A stretch of DNA of 64,000 nt, from the NCBI RefSeq assembly GCF_010093305.1, contig NZ_PDWS01000003.1, forward strand, positions 165,001-229,000, given 5' to 3'. The notes under the pieces are model-generated. The model did no database searches, was not told the origin of the DNA, and saw nothing but the letters and a program-made list of their open reading frames with translations. A program made the translations under genes and the position numbers. Origin of the DNA: Pseudoxanthomonas sacheonensis (GTDB lineage Bacteria > Pseudomonadota > Gammaproteobacteria > Xanthomonadales > Xanthomonadaceae). Below are positions 1 to 8,803 of the stretch, piece by piece. Position 1 is the stretch's first letter. The number at the start of each line of letters is the position of its first letter.

Positions 1-491
1 ACCATGAAAGTCACTTGGAAGCGATAGCGCCCGTCTTCGACGCACTTATAAGCTTCGGAACGGGGAAACAGCGCCAGCGGCAGCCTGATCCCATACAGCC
101 AGACCTTGCGGCAACGCCAGTACCAGCCGCCGTCGATCACTTCGACCGCCAGACCCAGCCGCACCGGGCCGGTCTGCTCCAGCCATAGGCCGTCCGGCCA
201 TGCGCCGACAGGGCGGAAGGTGGAATCCATGCGCTGGCGATCGTCGAAGCGGCGGTTCCAGAGCAAGCGGTCGGACTGGTGGCTGATTTCGACCCTCAGC
301 TCGTGCGGGCCGTCTTGTAGCGGAATCCCCAGCTTGCGCGCGACGGCGCGGCCGAACGGACGCGCCAGACCCTGCCCCAGCGTTATTTCTATCGGACCGG
401 TCAGCACGCCGCCGTGCAGATGAAGCGCCTGCAATAAAGGATGCAGCCGTTCGAATCCGGCGCCGAACCATCGGCTGACCACGCTTTGCAT
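1..491 (-). CDS. DUF4166 domain protein, C-terminus cut by the window edge
   Basis: The frame is open from an ATG at 491 to the left edge, giving 163 residues without a stop. The N-terminus reads MQSVVSRWFGAGFERLHPLL. Later pieces such as HLHGGVLTGPIEITLGQGLA, RPVGAWPDGLWLEQTGPVRL and SEAYKCVEDGRYRFQV match, from memory, the pattern of DUF4166 proteins, often found beside short-chain dehydrogenases or sugar-modifying enzymes. The biochemical role is unknown. The start lies 20 bases after the tyrS stop on the same strand, so the two may be cotranscribed. Confidence in the frame is high because conserved aromatic and Gly/Pro positions run through it; the other frames here give only Arg/Ser/Ala-rich shadow sequence. 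Confidence 0.75.
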   Translation of the reverse strand, partial: MQSVVSRWFGAGFERLHPLLQALHLHGGVLTGPIEITLGQGLARPFGRAVARKLGIPLQDGPHELRVEISHQSDRLLWNRRFDDRQRMDSTFRPVGAWPDGLWLEQTGPVRLGLAVEVIDGGWYWRCRKVWLYGIRLPLALFPRSEAYKCVEDGRYRFQVTFM

Positions 492-511
492 GCGCGTGGA
501 GGCCTGCTTTA

Positions 512-1720
512 TCAGCTCGTCCGCAAACGTACGCGTGCGAAGTTGCGCTTGCCGACCTGCAGTACGCCTTCGAATCCGGGGTTGAAATGCGTTTGCGGGT
601 CTTCGACCACCGCGCCGTCCACCCGCACCGCGCGCTCCTTGAGTTTGCGCGTGGCTTCGCCGTTGCTGGGGGTGATGCCGGCCGCGGTCAGCAGCGCGGC
701 GATGCGCAGGCCTTCGGCGGGCACGGTCACCTCCTGCAGCGGCAGCAGCGAAGTGTCGCCTTCGCCGCGGACCACCGCGTGCCAGCCGGCGATGGCTTGT
801 TCGGCCTGTACGGCATCGTGGAAACGCGTGGTCAGTTCGCGCGCCAGGCGTAGTTTGACGTCGCGTGGGTTGAGCGTGCCGGACGCCACTTCGGCCTGCA
901 GGGCTTTGGCCTCGGCCACGCCTATGTCGAAACTGAGCAGCTCTATCCAGCGCCACATCAGCTCGTCGCCGATCTTCATGGTCTTGGTGACGATGTCGAT
1001 GGCCGGCTCGCTGATGCCGATGTAGTTGCCCAGCGACTTGGACATCTTGTTGACGCCGTCCAGGCCCTCCAGCAGCGGCATGGTCAGCACGATCTGCGGC
1101 GGCTGGCCGTAGTGTTCCTGCAACCCGCGGCCCATCAGCAGGTTGAACTTCTGGTCGGTGCCGCCCAGCTCCACGTCGGCCTTCAAGGCCACCGAGTCGT
1201 AGCCCTGGACCAGCGGATAGAGGAATTCGTGGATGGCGATGGACTGCTGGGCGGCATAGCGCTTGGCGAAGTCGTCGCGCTCCAGCATGCGCGCCACGGT
1301 GTGCTGGCCCGCCAGCTTGATCAGATCGGCGGCCGACATCTGCCCGAACCATTCGGAATTGAAGCGCAGCTCGGTCTTTTCCCGGTCCAGCACCTTGAAC
1401 ACCTGCTCGGCGTAGGTGCGGGCGTTGGCCTCGACGTCTTCGCGGGTCAGCGGCTTGCGGGTGACGTTCTTGCCGCTGGGGTCGCCGATCATGCCGGTGA
1501 AGTCGCCGATCAGGAAAATCGCCTGGTGGCCCAGGTCCTGGAACTGGCGCATCTTGTTCAGCAGCACGGTGTGGCCGATGTGCAGGTCCGGGGCGGTGGG
1601 GTCGAATCCGGCCTTGATGCGCAGGGGCCGGCCTAGCTTGAGGCGGGCTTCCAGTTCCTCGCGCTTGAGGATTTCGTCGGCGCCGCGGCCGATCAGTTCT
1701 AGTGCTGCTGCATGTGGCAA
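512..1720 (-). CDS. tyrS: Tyrosyl-tRNA synthetase
   Basis: Class I aminoacyl-tRNA synthetase that charges tRNA-Tyr in the cytoplasm. From a TTG start at 1720 the protein is 402 residues, the usual size for this bacterial subfamily. The HIGH motif is intact at residues 47-50 (DLHIGH) and the KMSKS loop reads [10 protein letters not shown] in the middle of the protein. An S4 RNA-binding domain forms the C-terminus ([16 protein letters not shown]). The open frame extends upstream to 1828, but that extension has unrelated composition and runs into the divergent promoter region, so TTG, with GGAAG about 8 bases upstream, is the likelier start. Divergent from the M23 peptidase gene. Confidence 0.95.
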   Translation of the reverse strand: MPHAAALELIGRGADEILKREELEARLKLGRPLRIKAGFDPTAPDLHIGHTVLLNKMRQFQDLGHQAIFLIGDFTGMIGDPSGKNVTRKPLTREDVEANARTYAEQVFKVLDREKTELRFNSEWFGQMSAADLIKLAGQHTVARMLERDDFAKRYAAQQSIAIHEFLYPLVQGYDSVALKADVELGGTDQKFNLLMGRGLQEHYGQPPQIVLTMPLLEGLDGVNKMSKSLGNYIGISEPAIDIVTKTMKIGDELMWRWIELLSFDIGVAEAKALQAEVASGTLNPRDVKLRLARELTTRFHDAVQAEQAIAGWHAVVRGEGDTSLLPLQEVTVPAEGLRIAALLTAAGITPSNGEATRKLKERAVRVDGAVVEDPQTHFNPGFEGVLQVGKRNFARVRLRTS

Positions 1721-1775
1721 GGGAGGGCTTCCAATTAATGAACAGGCGCGAAGGCCTGCTGACAAAGGTGAATCT

Positions 1776-1794
1776 AAAGTTAAACCAAAGTTAA
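1776..1794. repeat. Tandem AAAGTTAA repeat in the tyrS / M23 intergenic region
   Basis: AAAGTTAA occurs at 1776-1783 and 1787-1794, offset by 11 bases or about one helical turn, in the AT-richer gap between the divergent tyrS and M23 genes. It could be a tandem protein-binding site or part of the tyrS promoter. No function can be assigned from sequence alone. Confidence 0.35.
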
Positions 1795-1832
1795 TCGTGA
1801 TGCCAGTCAAAAAAGTCAATTGGCTCAAGGGT

Positions 1833-1861
1833 TTGACGCAGACAATTCGCGTGATTATGGT
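1833..1861 (+). promoter_or_regulatory. Sigma-70-like promoter for the M23 peptidase gene
   Basis: TTGACG at 1833-1838 and TATGGT at 1856-1861 are separated by 17 bases, a good match to -35 and -10 elements. The expected transcript start is near 1868, about 38 bases before the ATG at 1906. Confidence 0.55.
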
Positions 1862-1905
1862 ACCCGGATTGGACTCGCCGTCTTGGGTCCGGGGAAGTCA
1901 TATAG

Positions 1906-3357
1906 ATGCACACTCACGGTGACGGCCCCGGCCGCAATCAGCGTTTCAAGGAACGCTTGGAAATCCTTCGCGACTCGGCCTTGCATCATCAAGTGAGAGA
2001 GCACCTTTCGGCAAGGCGCTGGACGCGGCGGCAGTGGATCCATGCCAGCCTGTTCACCGCTATCGGCGTGATGGTCGCCACCATCGTGCCGGGCTTCTCC
2101 ACTGTGGTGCAGACTCCGGCCGCCACGCCGCACGCGGTGCTTGCGCTGGACCTGCCCGAGCTCTCCAAGGAACGGCAGGAAGGCACCGCCGGCGACAGCT
2201 GGCAGATCGTCAAGGTCAGGCCGGGGCAGACCCTGGGTTCGCTGTTCAAGGAACTGGGCATTCCCCGCGAGACCATGCAACGCATTCTCAAGAACGCCGA
2301 CGCCAAAGCCACGCTGACCAAACTCAAGCCCGGCACCGAGCTGGCTTTCGACCTGCCCGTCAGCGGCAGCCTGCGCACGCTGCGTTACGACCGCGACGCC
2401 GACCACCGCGTCGAGCTGTCGCTGGCCGGCGATACGCTGAAGGAAAAAGTGGTGGCGCGCGAAAGCACCACCCGCACCGTGGTGCTCAGCGGCAAGGTCG
2501 GGCGCTCGCTCAACCGCTCGGCGCGCAAGGCGGGGCTGACTTCGGCCAACATCAACTCGCTGACCGACGAGATCTTCAAGTACGACATCGACTTCGATTC
2601 GGATCTGGACGCCGACGACCGCTTCAGCGTGGTGGTCGACCAGACCTGGCGCGAGGGCGAACTCATCAGCACCAGCCCGGTGCTGGCCGCCACTTTCACC
2701 GTCGACGGCAAGCTGCATTCGGGTTTCCGCTTTTCGCGCCCGAATAGCAAGCCCGAGTACTTCACCGCGCAGGGCCGGCCGCTGAAGAAGACCTTCATCC
2801 GCATGCCGATTCCCTACGCGCGCCTCAGTTCCAAGTTCGGCGCGCGCAAGCATCCGGTGCTGGGCACCATGCGCATGCACAAGGGCGTGGATTACGCCGC
2901 CTCCACCGGTACGCCGATCATGGCGGCGGGCGATTCGCGGGTGGAATTCATCGGCTGGCAGCGCGGTTACGGCAACGTGGTGATCCTCAACCACGGCCGC
3001 GGCTACACCACGCTTTACGGACACATGTCGCGCACCGCCAAGCTGCGCAGGGGCCAGTCGGTTCCGCAAGGCACGGTGATCGGCTACGTGGGCTCCACCG
3101 GCATGTCCACCGGCCCGCACCTGCATTACGAATTCCGCGTCAACGGCGTGCACCGCAACCCGCTGTCCATCACCATGCCGCCGCCGGAACCGCTGGCGGG
3201 CGCGCAACTGGCTGCATACCGCACCTACACGGCCAACGCGCTGGCCCGCATCCGCACGGTGGAGAACATCATCTACGCCGATGTGGAGCCGGCACCGGCC
3301 GCAGCCAAGCCGGTGATGGTTGCAGCGAAGCCGAAAGCCGCTGCGAAGAAAGGCTGA
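1906..3357 (+). CDS. M23 family peptidoglycan DD-endopeptidase (MepM-like)
   Basis: A 483-residue envelope protein of the LytM/M23 class, expected to cut peptidoglycan cross-links during wall growth. After a basic cytoplasmic tail there is one N-terminal membrane segment (about residues 46-66, ASLFTAIGVMVATIVPGF). An OapA/LysM-like region follows around residues 97-140 (VKVRPGQTLGSLFKELGI). The zinc peptidase domain is C-terminal with H325 and D329 (HKGVD) and H405/H407 (HLHYEF), so the metal ligands are present. The tail is Ala/Lys/Pro rich. It has its own promoter and is followed by anmK, another murein-metabolism gene. Confidence 0.92.
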   Translation: MHTHGDGPGRNQRFKERLEILRDSALHHQVREHLSARRWTRRQWIHASLFTAIGVMVATIVPGFSTVVQTPAATPHAVLALDLPELSKERQEGTAGDSWQIVKVRPGQTLGSLFKELGIPRETMQRILKNADAKATLTKLKPGTELAFDLPVSGSLRTLRYDRDADHRVELSLAGDTLKEKVVARESTTRTVVLSGKVGRSLNRSARKAGLTSANINSLTDEIFKYDIDFDSDLDADDRFSVVVDQTWREGELISTSPVLAATFTVDGKLHSGFRFSRPNSKPEYFTAQGRPLKKTFIRMPIPYARLSSKFGARKHPVLGTMRMHKGVDYAASTGTPIMAAGDSRVEFIGWQRGYGNVVILNHGRGYTTLYGHMSRTAKLRRGQSVPQGTVIGYVGSTGMSTGPHLHYEFRVNGVHRNPLSITMPPPEPLAGAQLAAYRTYTANALARIRTVENIIYADVEPAPAAAKPVMVAAKPKAAAKKG

Positions 3358-3549
3358 TGGGAATCCGGATTGGCGATTTCCGCCGATCATGACACTGCGG
3401 CAGCGCGCTCCAAGCGACGCCCAAGCCCATAACCGTTCGTGGTTCGACCAGCTCCCACGAACGGGAATCCAGACAAGCCCGCCATGAGCGAAGCCCTTGG
3501 ACCGGGAGTTCGTGCAAACTTGCGGAATCTTTCTGGCCACTCTCACTCC

Positions 3550-4656
3550 ATGTCCTCACCCGATCTCTATCTGGGTCTCATTTCCGGCACCAGCGCCGAT
3601 GGCATCGATGCGGCGCTGGTCCGTTTCGAGCCGCAGTGCGAACTGGTGTTCGGCCGCACCTATCCGTGGGATGCAACGCTGCGCGCGCGCCTGATCGCAC
3701 TGGGGCAAGGCGGCGAAGCGACGTCCCTGGACGAGCTGGGCGAACTGGACACCACCCTGGCCCGCGCCTTCGCCGATGCGGCCATGCAGGCGATCGCCGA
3801 TTCGGGAACCGACCGCAACCAGGTGCGCGCGATCGGTTCGCACGGGCAGACGGTGCGCCACCGGCCCGAGTCGTCCGCGGCTTTCACCTGGCAGATGGGC
3901 GACGGCAACGTCATCGCCGAACACAGCGGCATCACCACCGTGGCCGATTTCCGCCGCCGCGATGTGGCGGCCGGCGGGCACGGCGCGCCGCTGATGCCTG
4001 CCTTTCACGCGGCGATGCTGCGCTCGCCGGACGAAGATCGGGCGGTGCTGAATCTGGGCGGCATCGCCAATTTCACCCTGCTGCCGCGCGCGGGCGAAGT
4101 CCGCGGCTTCGATACGGGCCCGGCCAATGCGCTGATGGATGCCTGGTACGAGCGCCATACCGGCCAGGCCTTCGATGCGGACGGCGCATTCGCCGCCAGC
4201 GGCACGGTCGATGCGGGCCTGCTGGCGCGGTTGCTGGACGATCCCTGGTTTGCGCTGCCGCCGCCCAAGAGCACGGGACGGGAACAGTTCCATCTGCGCT
4301 GGCTGGAATCGCAAAAGGGCGCGGAAGGACCGTCGCCTGCGGATGTGCAGGCGACTCTTCTGGAGCTCAGCGCGATCACCGTAGCGGACGCGCTGCGCGC
4401 CACCCAACCGGGCACTGCACGCGTGCTTGGGTGCGGCGGCGGTGTACGCAACGCGGCGCTGATGGCGCGGATTTCGGCGAATCTGCCTGGCGTGGTGGTG
4501 GAATCCACGGCGGCGCACGGCTTGGACCCGGACTACGTGGAGGCCATGGGTTTCGCCTGGCTGGCGCGGGAAACCCTCGCAGGACGCCCGGGCAATCTGC
4601 CCAGCGTGACGGGCGCGAAGGGGCCAAGGGTGCTGGGCACTATTTATCCAGCTTGA
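3550..4656 (+). CDS. anmK: Anhydro-N-acetylmuramic acid kinase
   Basis: Cytoplasmic kinase that opens and phosphorylates 1,6-anhydro-MurNAc released from turned-over murein, giving MurNAc-6-phosphate for recycling. From the ATG at 3550 it has 368 residues, the normal family length. The ATP-binding N-terminal motif reads [17 protein letters not shown]. Further family patches are [36 protein letters not shown] and the C-terminal [14 protein letters not shown]. The frame is open upstream to 3439, but that part lacks family similarity. It lies downstream of the M23 hydrolase; the AmpG-like permease gene at 5011-6408 fits the same recycling theme. Confidence 0.95.
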   Translation: MSSPDLYLGLISGTSADGIDAALVRFEPQCELVFGRTYPWDATLRARLIALGQGGEATSLDELGELDTTLARAFADAAMQAIADSGTDRNQVRAIGSHGQTVRHRPESSAAFTWQMGDGNVIAEHSGITTVADFRRRDVAAGGHGAPLMPAFHAAMLRSPDEDRAVLNLGGIANFTLLPRAGEVRGFDTGPANALMDAWYERHTGQAFDADGAFAASGTVDAGLLARLLDDPWFALPPPKSTGREQFHLRWLESQKGAEGPSPADVQATLLELSAITVADALRATQPGTARVLGCGGGVRNAALMARISANLPGVVVESTAAHGLDPDYVEAMGFAWLARETLAGRPGNLPSVTGAKGPRVLGTIYPA

Positions 4657-4680
4657 AATCTTGAGCCTTGTGTAACGCCG

Positions 4681-4752
4681 CGTGGGAGCGCCGTCCCGGC
4701 GCGAGCTTTGGAAGGAATGGCATAGAGCTCGCGCCGGGACGGCGCTCCCACG
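4681..4752. repeat. Paired REP hairpin, family A (GTGGGAGC)
   Basis: A 72-base imperfect palindrome. The left arm starts CGTGGGAGCGCCGTCCCGGC and the right arm is its reverse complement ending GCTCCCACG. Each arm is itself a small hairpin (GCGCCG..CGGCGC). Related copies lie at 8710-8778, 58551-58637 and 61049-61129. It sits between the convergent anmK and the 75-residue gene. Confidence 0.9.
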
Positions 4753-4786
4753 CTCTAGCTGGGTATCGGATTTGAGCGATAAATCG

Positions 4787-5014
4787 TCAGAAGCCGTGTC
4801 CCTGCGGTACGTCTTTCAAGGCGGTGATGGCGGCGGACAGCACGTCCACTTCGCGGTCGTTGAAACCGCTGCGCACTTCGGCCTCGGTGGCGAACAGGCC
4901 CTGTTCCAGCAGGTGGAACAAGGTGTCGTGCATGTTCCAGCCGCGCGCCTCGGCCACGCGGCGGATGCGGTCGGCCAGGACCGGGTCTATGTCCTTCATC
5001 ACGATGTCGGTCAT
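4787..5014 (-). CDS. Small hypothetical protein, possibly DNA-binding
   Basis: 75 residues starting MTDIVMKDIDPVLADRIRRV and ending near KDVPQGHGF. The pattern VLADRIRRVAEARGWNMHDTL resembles a short helix-helix segment of ribbon-helix-helix or related small regulators, but this is weak. Its ATG overlaps the stop codon of the AmpG-like gene by 4 bases (ATGA at 5011-5014), which argues for translational coupling and for the gene being real. I do not recognise a specific family and assign no function. Confidence 0.6.
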   Translation of the reverse strand: MTDIVMKDIDPVLADRIRRVAEARGWNMHDTLFHLLEQGLFATEAEVRSGFNDREVDVLSAAITALKDVPQGHGF

Positions 5015-6408
5015 GTCGCCCTCTGGGACCCCGTTCCGCCATCCGCCGGCCCATATTTACGCGTGACCAGACGAATGCACAACAGCAGGGCCGGAATGCC
5101 TATCACGGCCGTCCCCACGAAAAACAGGGAATAGGCCTGCAGCAAGGTGCGTCCCGTCTCGAGATGCTCCACCGCCACGCCCGAGAACCCCTTGAATACT
5201 TTGCCGAGCAGCGCATAGAACGAGCTCAGCAACGCGTATTGGGTCGCGGTATAGCCGACGCTGGTCAGGCTGGACATGTAGCCCACCAGTGCCACACCAG
5301 CGAATCCGTTGCAGAAGTTATCGATGACCATCGCAGCAGTAAATACGCCCGCATCGGCGCCATGCAGGGCGAGGTAGGCGAAAGCCAGATTGGAGCCGGG
5401 GCCAAGCACTGCGCCGGCCAGCAGCGTGGGAACGAAGCCGAAGCGCACCGCACACAGTCCGGCCACCGCGATGCCGACGATGGTCGCGATCAATCCGACC
5501 GAGCCGCGCACCGCACCGACGGTTTCCTTGGCGATGCCAAGGTCGGCATAGAACGGATTAGCCATCGGTCCCATCACGAAGTCGGGCAGGCGATACAGGC
5601 TGATCGTCAGCAGCATCAGCAGCGCCCAGCTGCCGTGCTGGCGGAAGAACGCCAGGAACGGCCCGATCACCGCATCGAACAATCCCTGCGGAGTGAACAG
5701 CGCCGGATGCGGCGTTGTCGCCGCCATCACCGTCGCCACCGGTTCGCGCGCCAACAGCGTGGCGACGACGCCCACGCCCAACAGCAGCGCCATCACTTGA
5801 TACGAGAGCGACCACCCCATGCTCGCGGCAAAGATAAGAATCAGCGAATCGGTGACCAGCAACGCGCCGCGATAGCCCAGCGTCGAGGTCGAAGTCAGCA
5901 GACCCTGCTGCTCGTTGCTGTCGGCGCTTTCGATGCGCCAGGCATCGATCACGATGTCCTGCGTGGATGAAGAGAACGCCACAATCAGCGCCAGAATTCC
6001 GAACACCACCAACTGGTCGAGCGCAAAGCCGGCGAGCATGAGCTGCCCTTCGACCGGTTGCACCAGAGCCATGCCGATCAAACCGGCAGCGGCGACAAGC
6101 TGCGAAAGCAGCATCCAGCCGCGACGCCGTCCCAGCCAGCGGCCCAGTAGCGGCGCATCGAGCTTGTCGACCAGCGGCGCCCACAGGAATTTCAGCGAGT
6201 AAGCCAAACCCACCCACGACAGGAAGCCGATGGTGGAAAGCTCGATGCCGTTCTCCCGCATCCAGAAGCCCAGCGTGTTGCCAACCAGGTAGATCGGGAT
6301 GCCCGAGCTGAAACCCAGCAGCAACATCACCAGCACCTTGGGCTGGCGCAGGTTGATCAGCACTTGCCTCCAGCCTGGATGCTTGGGTTTCGCCACGACT
6401 TGGCTCAC
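5011..6408 (-). CDS. ampG: AmpG-like MFS permease
   Basis: A 465-residue, roughly 12-helix inner-membrane transporter of the AmpG branch of the major facilitator superfamily. Such proteins import GlcNAc-anhydro-MurNAc muropeptides for recycling and indirectly control AmpR-type beta-lactamase induction. Typical patches are LGFSSGIPIYLVGNTLGFWM, SWVGLAYSLKFLWAPLVDKL and STQDIVIDAWRIE. The GTG at 6408 is chosen because it forms a GTGA overlap with the exoA stop codon; the longer frame to 6564 is exoA antiframe. exoA, ampG and the small downstream gene form one overlapping minus-strand unit. Confidence 0.88.
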   Translation of the reverse strand: MSQVVAKPKHPGWRQVLINLRQPKVLVMLLLGFSSGIPIYLVGNTLGFWMRENGIELSTIGFLSWVGLAYSLKFLWAPLVDKLDAPLLGRWLGRRRGWMLLSQLVAAAGLIGMALVQPVEGQLMLAGFALDQLVVFGILALIVAFSSSTQDIVIDAWRIESADSNEQQGLLTSTSTLGYRGALLVTDSLILIFAASMGWSLSYQVMALLLGVGVVATLLAREPVATVMAATTPHPALFTPQGLFDAVIGPFLAFFRQHGSWALLMLLTISLYRLPDFVMGPMANPFYADLGIAKETVGAVRGSVGLIATIVGIAVAGLCAVRFGFVPTLLAGAVLGPGSNLAFAYLALHGADAGVFTAAMVIDNFCNGFAGVALVGYMSSLTSVGYTATQYALLSSFYALLGKVFKGFSGVAVEHLETGRTLLQAYSLFFVGTAVIGIPALLLCIRLVTRKYGPADGGTGSQRAT

Positions 6409-7193
6409 AGCGCGTAGTCCACGATGAACGGCGCATGGTCCGAGAACCGCGTGGCGTTGTAGATCGAGCACGCTTCCAGCTTCTCCAGCAACGACGGCGT
6501 GACGATCTGGTAGTCGATGCGCCAACCCACGTCGTTGGCGCGGGCAGCGCCGCGGTTGCTCCACCAGGTGTAGTCCTGGCCTTCGGCGTGCAGCGCGCGG
6601 TAGGCGTCGACCCAGCCGCGGCTTCCATCAGGGTTGCTGTCGATGCACAGGCCATTGAGCCAGTCGCGCTCGGCCGGCAGGCAGCCGGAGTTCTTCTGGT
6701 TCGAGGTCCAGTTCTTGATGTCCAGCCGCGAGCGCACGATGTTCCAGTCGCCGCACAACACGTAATCGCGGCCGCTCTTGCGCCACTCCTCCAGGATCGG
6801 CGCCAGCCAGTCCATGACCTTGAACTTGAAGCCCTGGCGCAGCTCGCCCGAAGAACCCGACGGGATATAGAAAGACACCACGCTCAGGTTGCCGAAGCGC
6901 GCCTCCAGGTAACGTCCTTCCTCGTCGAACTCTTCCCAGCCCAGCGCGGTGCGGATTTCGTCCGGCTCGCGTTTGCTGTAGATCGCCACTCCGCTGTAGC
7001 CCTTTTTGGTGCTCGCATCGCGGAACCAGGCCTTGTATCCCGCAGGCAGGAACTCCGGCCCGGCCAGCTGGTGCTCCTGGGCCTTGGTTTCCTGTACGCA
7101 CAAAACATCGGCCTTCTGCGCCGCGAACCAGTCGAAGAAGCCTTTGTTGGCCGCCGAGCGCAACCCATTGGCGTTGAAACTGATGATTCTCAT
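6405..7193 (-). CDS. exoA: Exodeoxyribonuclease III
   Basis: A 262-residue AP endonuclease / 3'-5' exonuclease of the EEP superfamily for base-excision repair. The start MRIISFNANGLRSA at 7193 is the canonical N-terminus. Catalytic blocks are VLCVQETKAQ (metal-binding Glu), GDWNIV and the C-terminal DHAPFIVDY with the Asp-His pair. The longer frame up to 8099 overlaps pyrE and is not coding. Divergent from pyrE, and overlaps the downstream ampG start by 4 bases. Confidence 0.95.
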   Translation of the reverse strand: MRIISFNANGLRSAANKGFFDWFAAQKADVLCVQETKAQEHQLAGPEFLPAGYKAWFRDASTKKGYSGVAIYSKREPDEIRTALGWEEFDEEGRYLEARFGNLSVVSFYIPSGSSGELRQGFKFKVMDWLAPILEEWRKSGRDYVLCGDWNIVRSRLDIKNWTSNQKNSGCLPAERDWLNGLCIDSNPDGSRGWVDAYRALHAEGQDYTWWSNRGAARANDVGWRIDYQIVTPSLLEKLEACSIYNATRFSDHAPFIVDYAL

Positions 7194-7319
7194 GAAAACG
7201 GTTGCCCGCAGATCAAAACCGGATTGTGCCCGAACTCCGCCATCCGGTGGCCGCACCCGGCGGCGATGGGCTAGGCTTGCCGTCATTCCACCGCAGAACA
7301 CGCACATCAGAGCACGCCC

Positions 7320-7994
7320 ATGAGCGATCACAGAAGCCGCTTCCTGCAATTGGCCCTGCATTCCCAGGCCCTGCGTTTCGGCGAATTCACTCTGAAATCC
7401 GGACGCCTGAGCCCGTATTTCTTCAATGCGGGCCGTTTCGACAGCGGCGCCAAGCTGGCGGATCTGGCTGCCTGCTATGCCGACGCCGTGGAAGCGTCGG
7501 GCGTGCACTTCGACCTGCTGTTCGGCCCGGCCTACAAAGGCATCCCGCTGGCGACGGCGCTGGCCTGCGAATTCGCGCGCCGCGGCCGCGATCTGCCGGT
7601 GGCCTTCAACCGCAAGGAAGCCAAGGCCCATGGCGAAGGCGGCATGCTGATCGGCGCGCCGCTGGAAGACCGGCAGGTGCTGATCGTCGACGACGTGATC
7701 ACCGCCGGGACGGCGATCCGCGAAGCCCTGGCGATGATCCAGGCCGGCGGAGGCCGCGTGGCCGGAATAGTAGTGGCGCTGGACCGGCAGGAAGTACTGG
7801 GTGAGGTCGCCGGGGCCGGCGCGGCACGGCGTTCGGCTGCGCAGTCGGTGGCGGCGGAAACGGGAGTGCCCGTGATTGCGGTCGCAAACCTGCACGACCT
7901 GCTTGCTTTCGCCGGCGAAAGCGCTGAACTTGTGTCCCACCGCGACCGCCTGCTCGCCTACCGTGCCAGCTACGGCAGCAGCGCGTCCGACTAA
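7320..7994 (+). CDS. pyrE: Orotate phosphoribosyltransferase
   Basis: 224 residues, the usual length. Transfers phosphoribose from PRPP to orotate, the fifth step of UMP synthesis, in the cytoplasm. The PRPP-binding loop VLIVDDVITAGTAIREA is at about residues 120-136. Other family patches are LKSGRLSPYFFNAG and LLFGPAYKGIPLATA. It starts at the ATG at 7320 and is followed after 22 bases by an exported protein gene on the same strand. Confidence 0.96.
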   Translation: MSDHRSRFLQLALHSQALRFGEFTLKSGRLSPYFFNAGRFDSGAKLADLAACYADAVEASGVHFDLLFGPAYKGIPLATALACEFARRGRDLPVAFNRKEAKAHGEGGMLIGAPLEDRQVLIVDDVITAGTAIREALAMIQAGGGRVAGIVVALDRQEVLGEVAGAGAARRSAAQSVAAETGVPVIAVANLHDLLAFAGESAELVSHRDRLLAYRASYGSSASD

Positions 7995-8016
7995 GGCAAG
8001 GGGGCCTGCGACGACG

Positions 8017-8700
8017 ATGCCGAAACGCAAATTACTGCTGTTAGCCCTGTGCGCGGCGCTCGCGCCTTTGGCCATGGCGCAGACGGAAGGTCCCGCCAAG
8101 AAACTCTATTGCTGGAACGAGAACGGCCAGCGCGTCTGCAGCGATGCGCTGCCGGCCGAGGCGGTCAACCGCGCGCGCGAAGAGATCAGCGCGCGCAGCG
8201 GGATGCGCACGGGCGGCGTGGACCGCGCGATGACCGAGGAAGAGCGCGCGCTGGCGGCCTCGGACGAACAGCAACGCCAGGTCGACCAGGCCGCCGCCGA
8301 CACCCGGCGGCGCACCGAGCAGGCGCTGCTGTCGTCCTACCAGAGCGAAGACGAGCTGCGCCGCGTATTCAACGAACGCACCGGCATCGTCGACAACAGC
8401 ATCCGTACCGCACGCTACAACGTGACCAGCCTGCGCGAGGGCCTGGTCAGCCTGTTGCGGACCGCCAGCGACCAGGAACTGGCGGGCAAGCCGGTGGCGC
8501 CGAAGATCGCCGAGAGCATCGGCAGCCGCCATCGCGAACTGCAACGCCAACGGCTGCTGCAGGCCAGCTTCGAGCGGCAACGCGTGGAACTGGATGCGGA
8601 AATCGCCGAGATCCTGCAACGTTACCGCGAGCTGAAAGGGATCGATGCCGTGGCGGCGGATCCAGCGGCGGCGGTTGCGAGCGCGCCCGCAGAACAATAG
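8017..8700 (+). CDS. Exported coiled-coil protein with DUF4124-like N-terminus
   Basis: 227 residues from the ATG at 8017, beginning with a clear signal peptide (MPKRKLLLLALCAALAPLAM, cleavage after AMA). The mature N-terminus KKLYCWNENGQRVCSDALP resembles the DUF4124 pattern, with two Cys that could pair in the periplasm. The rest is charged and predicted helical or coiled coil (for example RRRTEQALLSSYQSEDELRR). The frame is open to 7876, but the extension lies inside pyrE. Same strand as pyrE and 22 bases after it, so probably cotranscribed. Function unknown. Confidence 0.75.
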   Translation: MPKRKLLLLALCAALAPLAMAQTEGPAKKLYCWNENGQRVCSDALPAEAVNRAREEISARSGMRTGGVDRAMTEEERALAASDEQQRQVDQAAADTRRRTEQALLSSYQSEDELRRVFNERTGIVDNSIRTARYNVTSLREGLVSLLRTASDQELAGKPVAPKIAESIGSRHRELQRQRLLQASFERQRVELDAEIAEILQRYRELKGIDAVAADPAAAVASAPAEQ

Positions 8701-8709
8701 ACCTGCAAG

Positions 8710-8778
8710 CGTGGGAGCGGCGTCCCGCCGCGAGTTTCCGGCTTTGCTAAAAGCTCGCGGCGGGACGCCGCTCCCACG
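8710..8778. repeat. Paired REP hairpin, family A
   Basis: Palindrome with outer arms CGTGGGAGCGGCGTCCCGCC and its reverse complement, each containing a GCGGCG..CGCCGC hairpin. It fills the gap between two convergent genes and could act as a bidirectional transcript end. Confidence 0.9.
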
Positions 8779-8803
8779 CAATTTCGACTAGTTCAACTAG
8801 CAA

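Noticed and set aside
46..471. 141-residue minus-strand ORF at the left edge
   Set aside because: The neighbouring minus frame from 491 encodes a recognisable DUF4166 protein, so this is its shadow.
1721..1828. N-terminal extension of TyrS ([15 protein letters not shown]..)
   Set aside because: Not family-like, and it would place the start inside the divergent promoter region; the TTG at 1720 gives the normal length.
1855..3546. 563-residue minus-strand ORF
   Set aside because: Lies antisense to the M23 peptidase gene and shows only low-complexity His/Arg/Val sequence.
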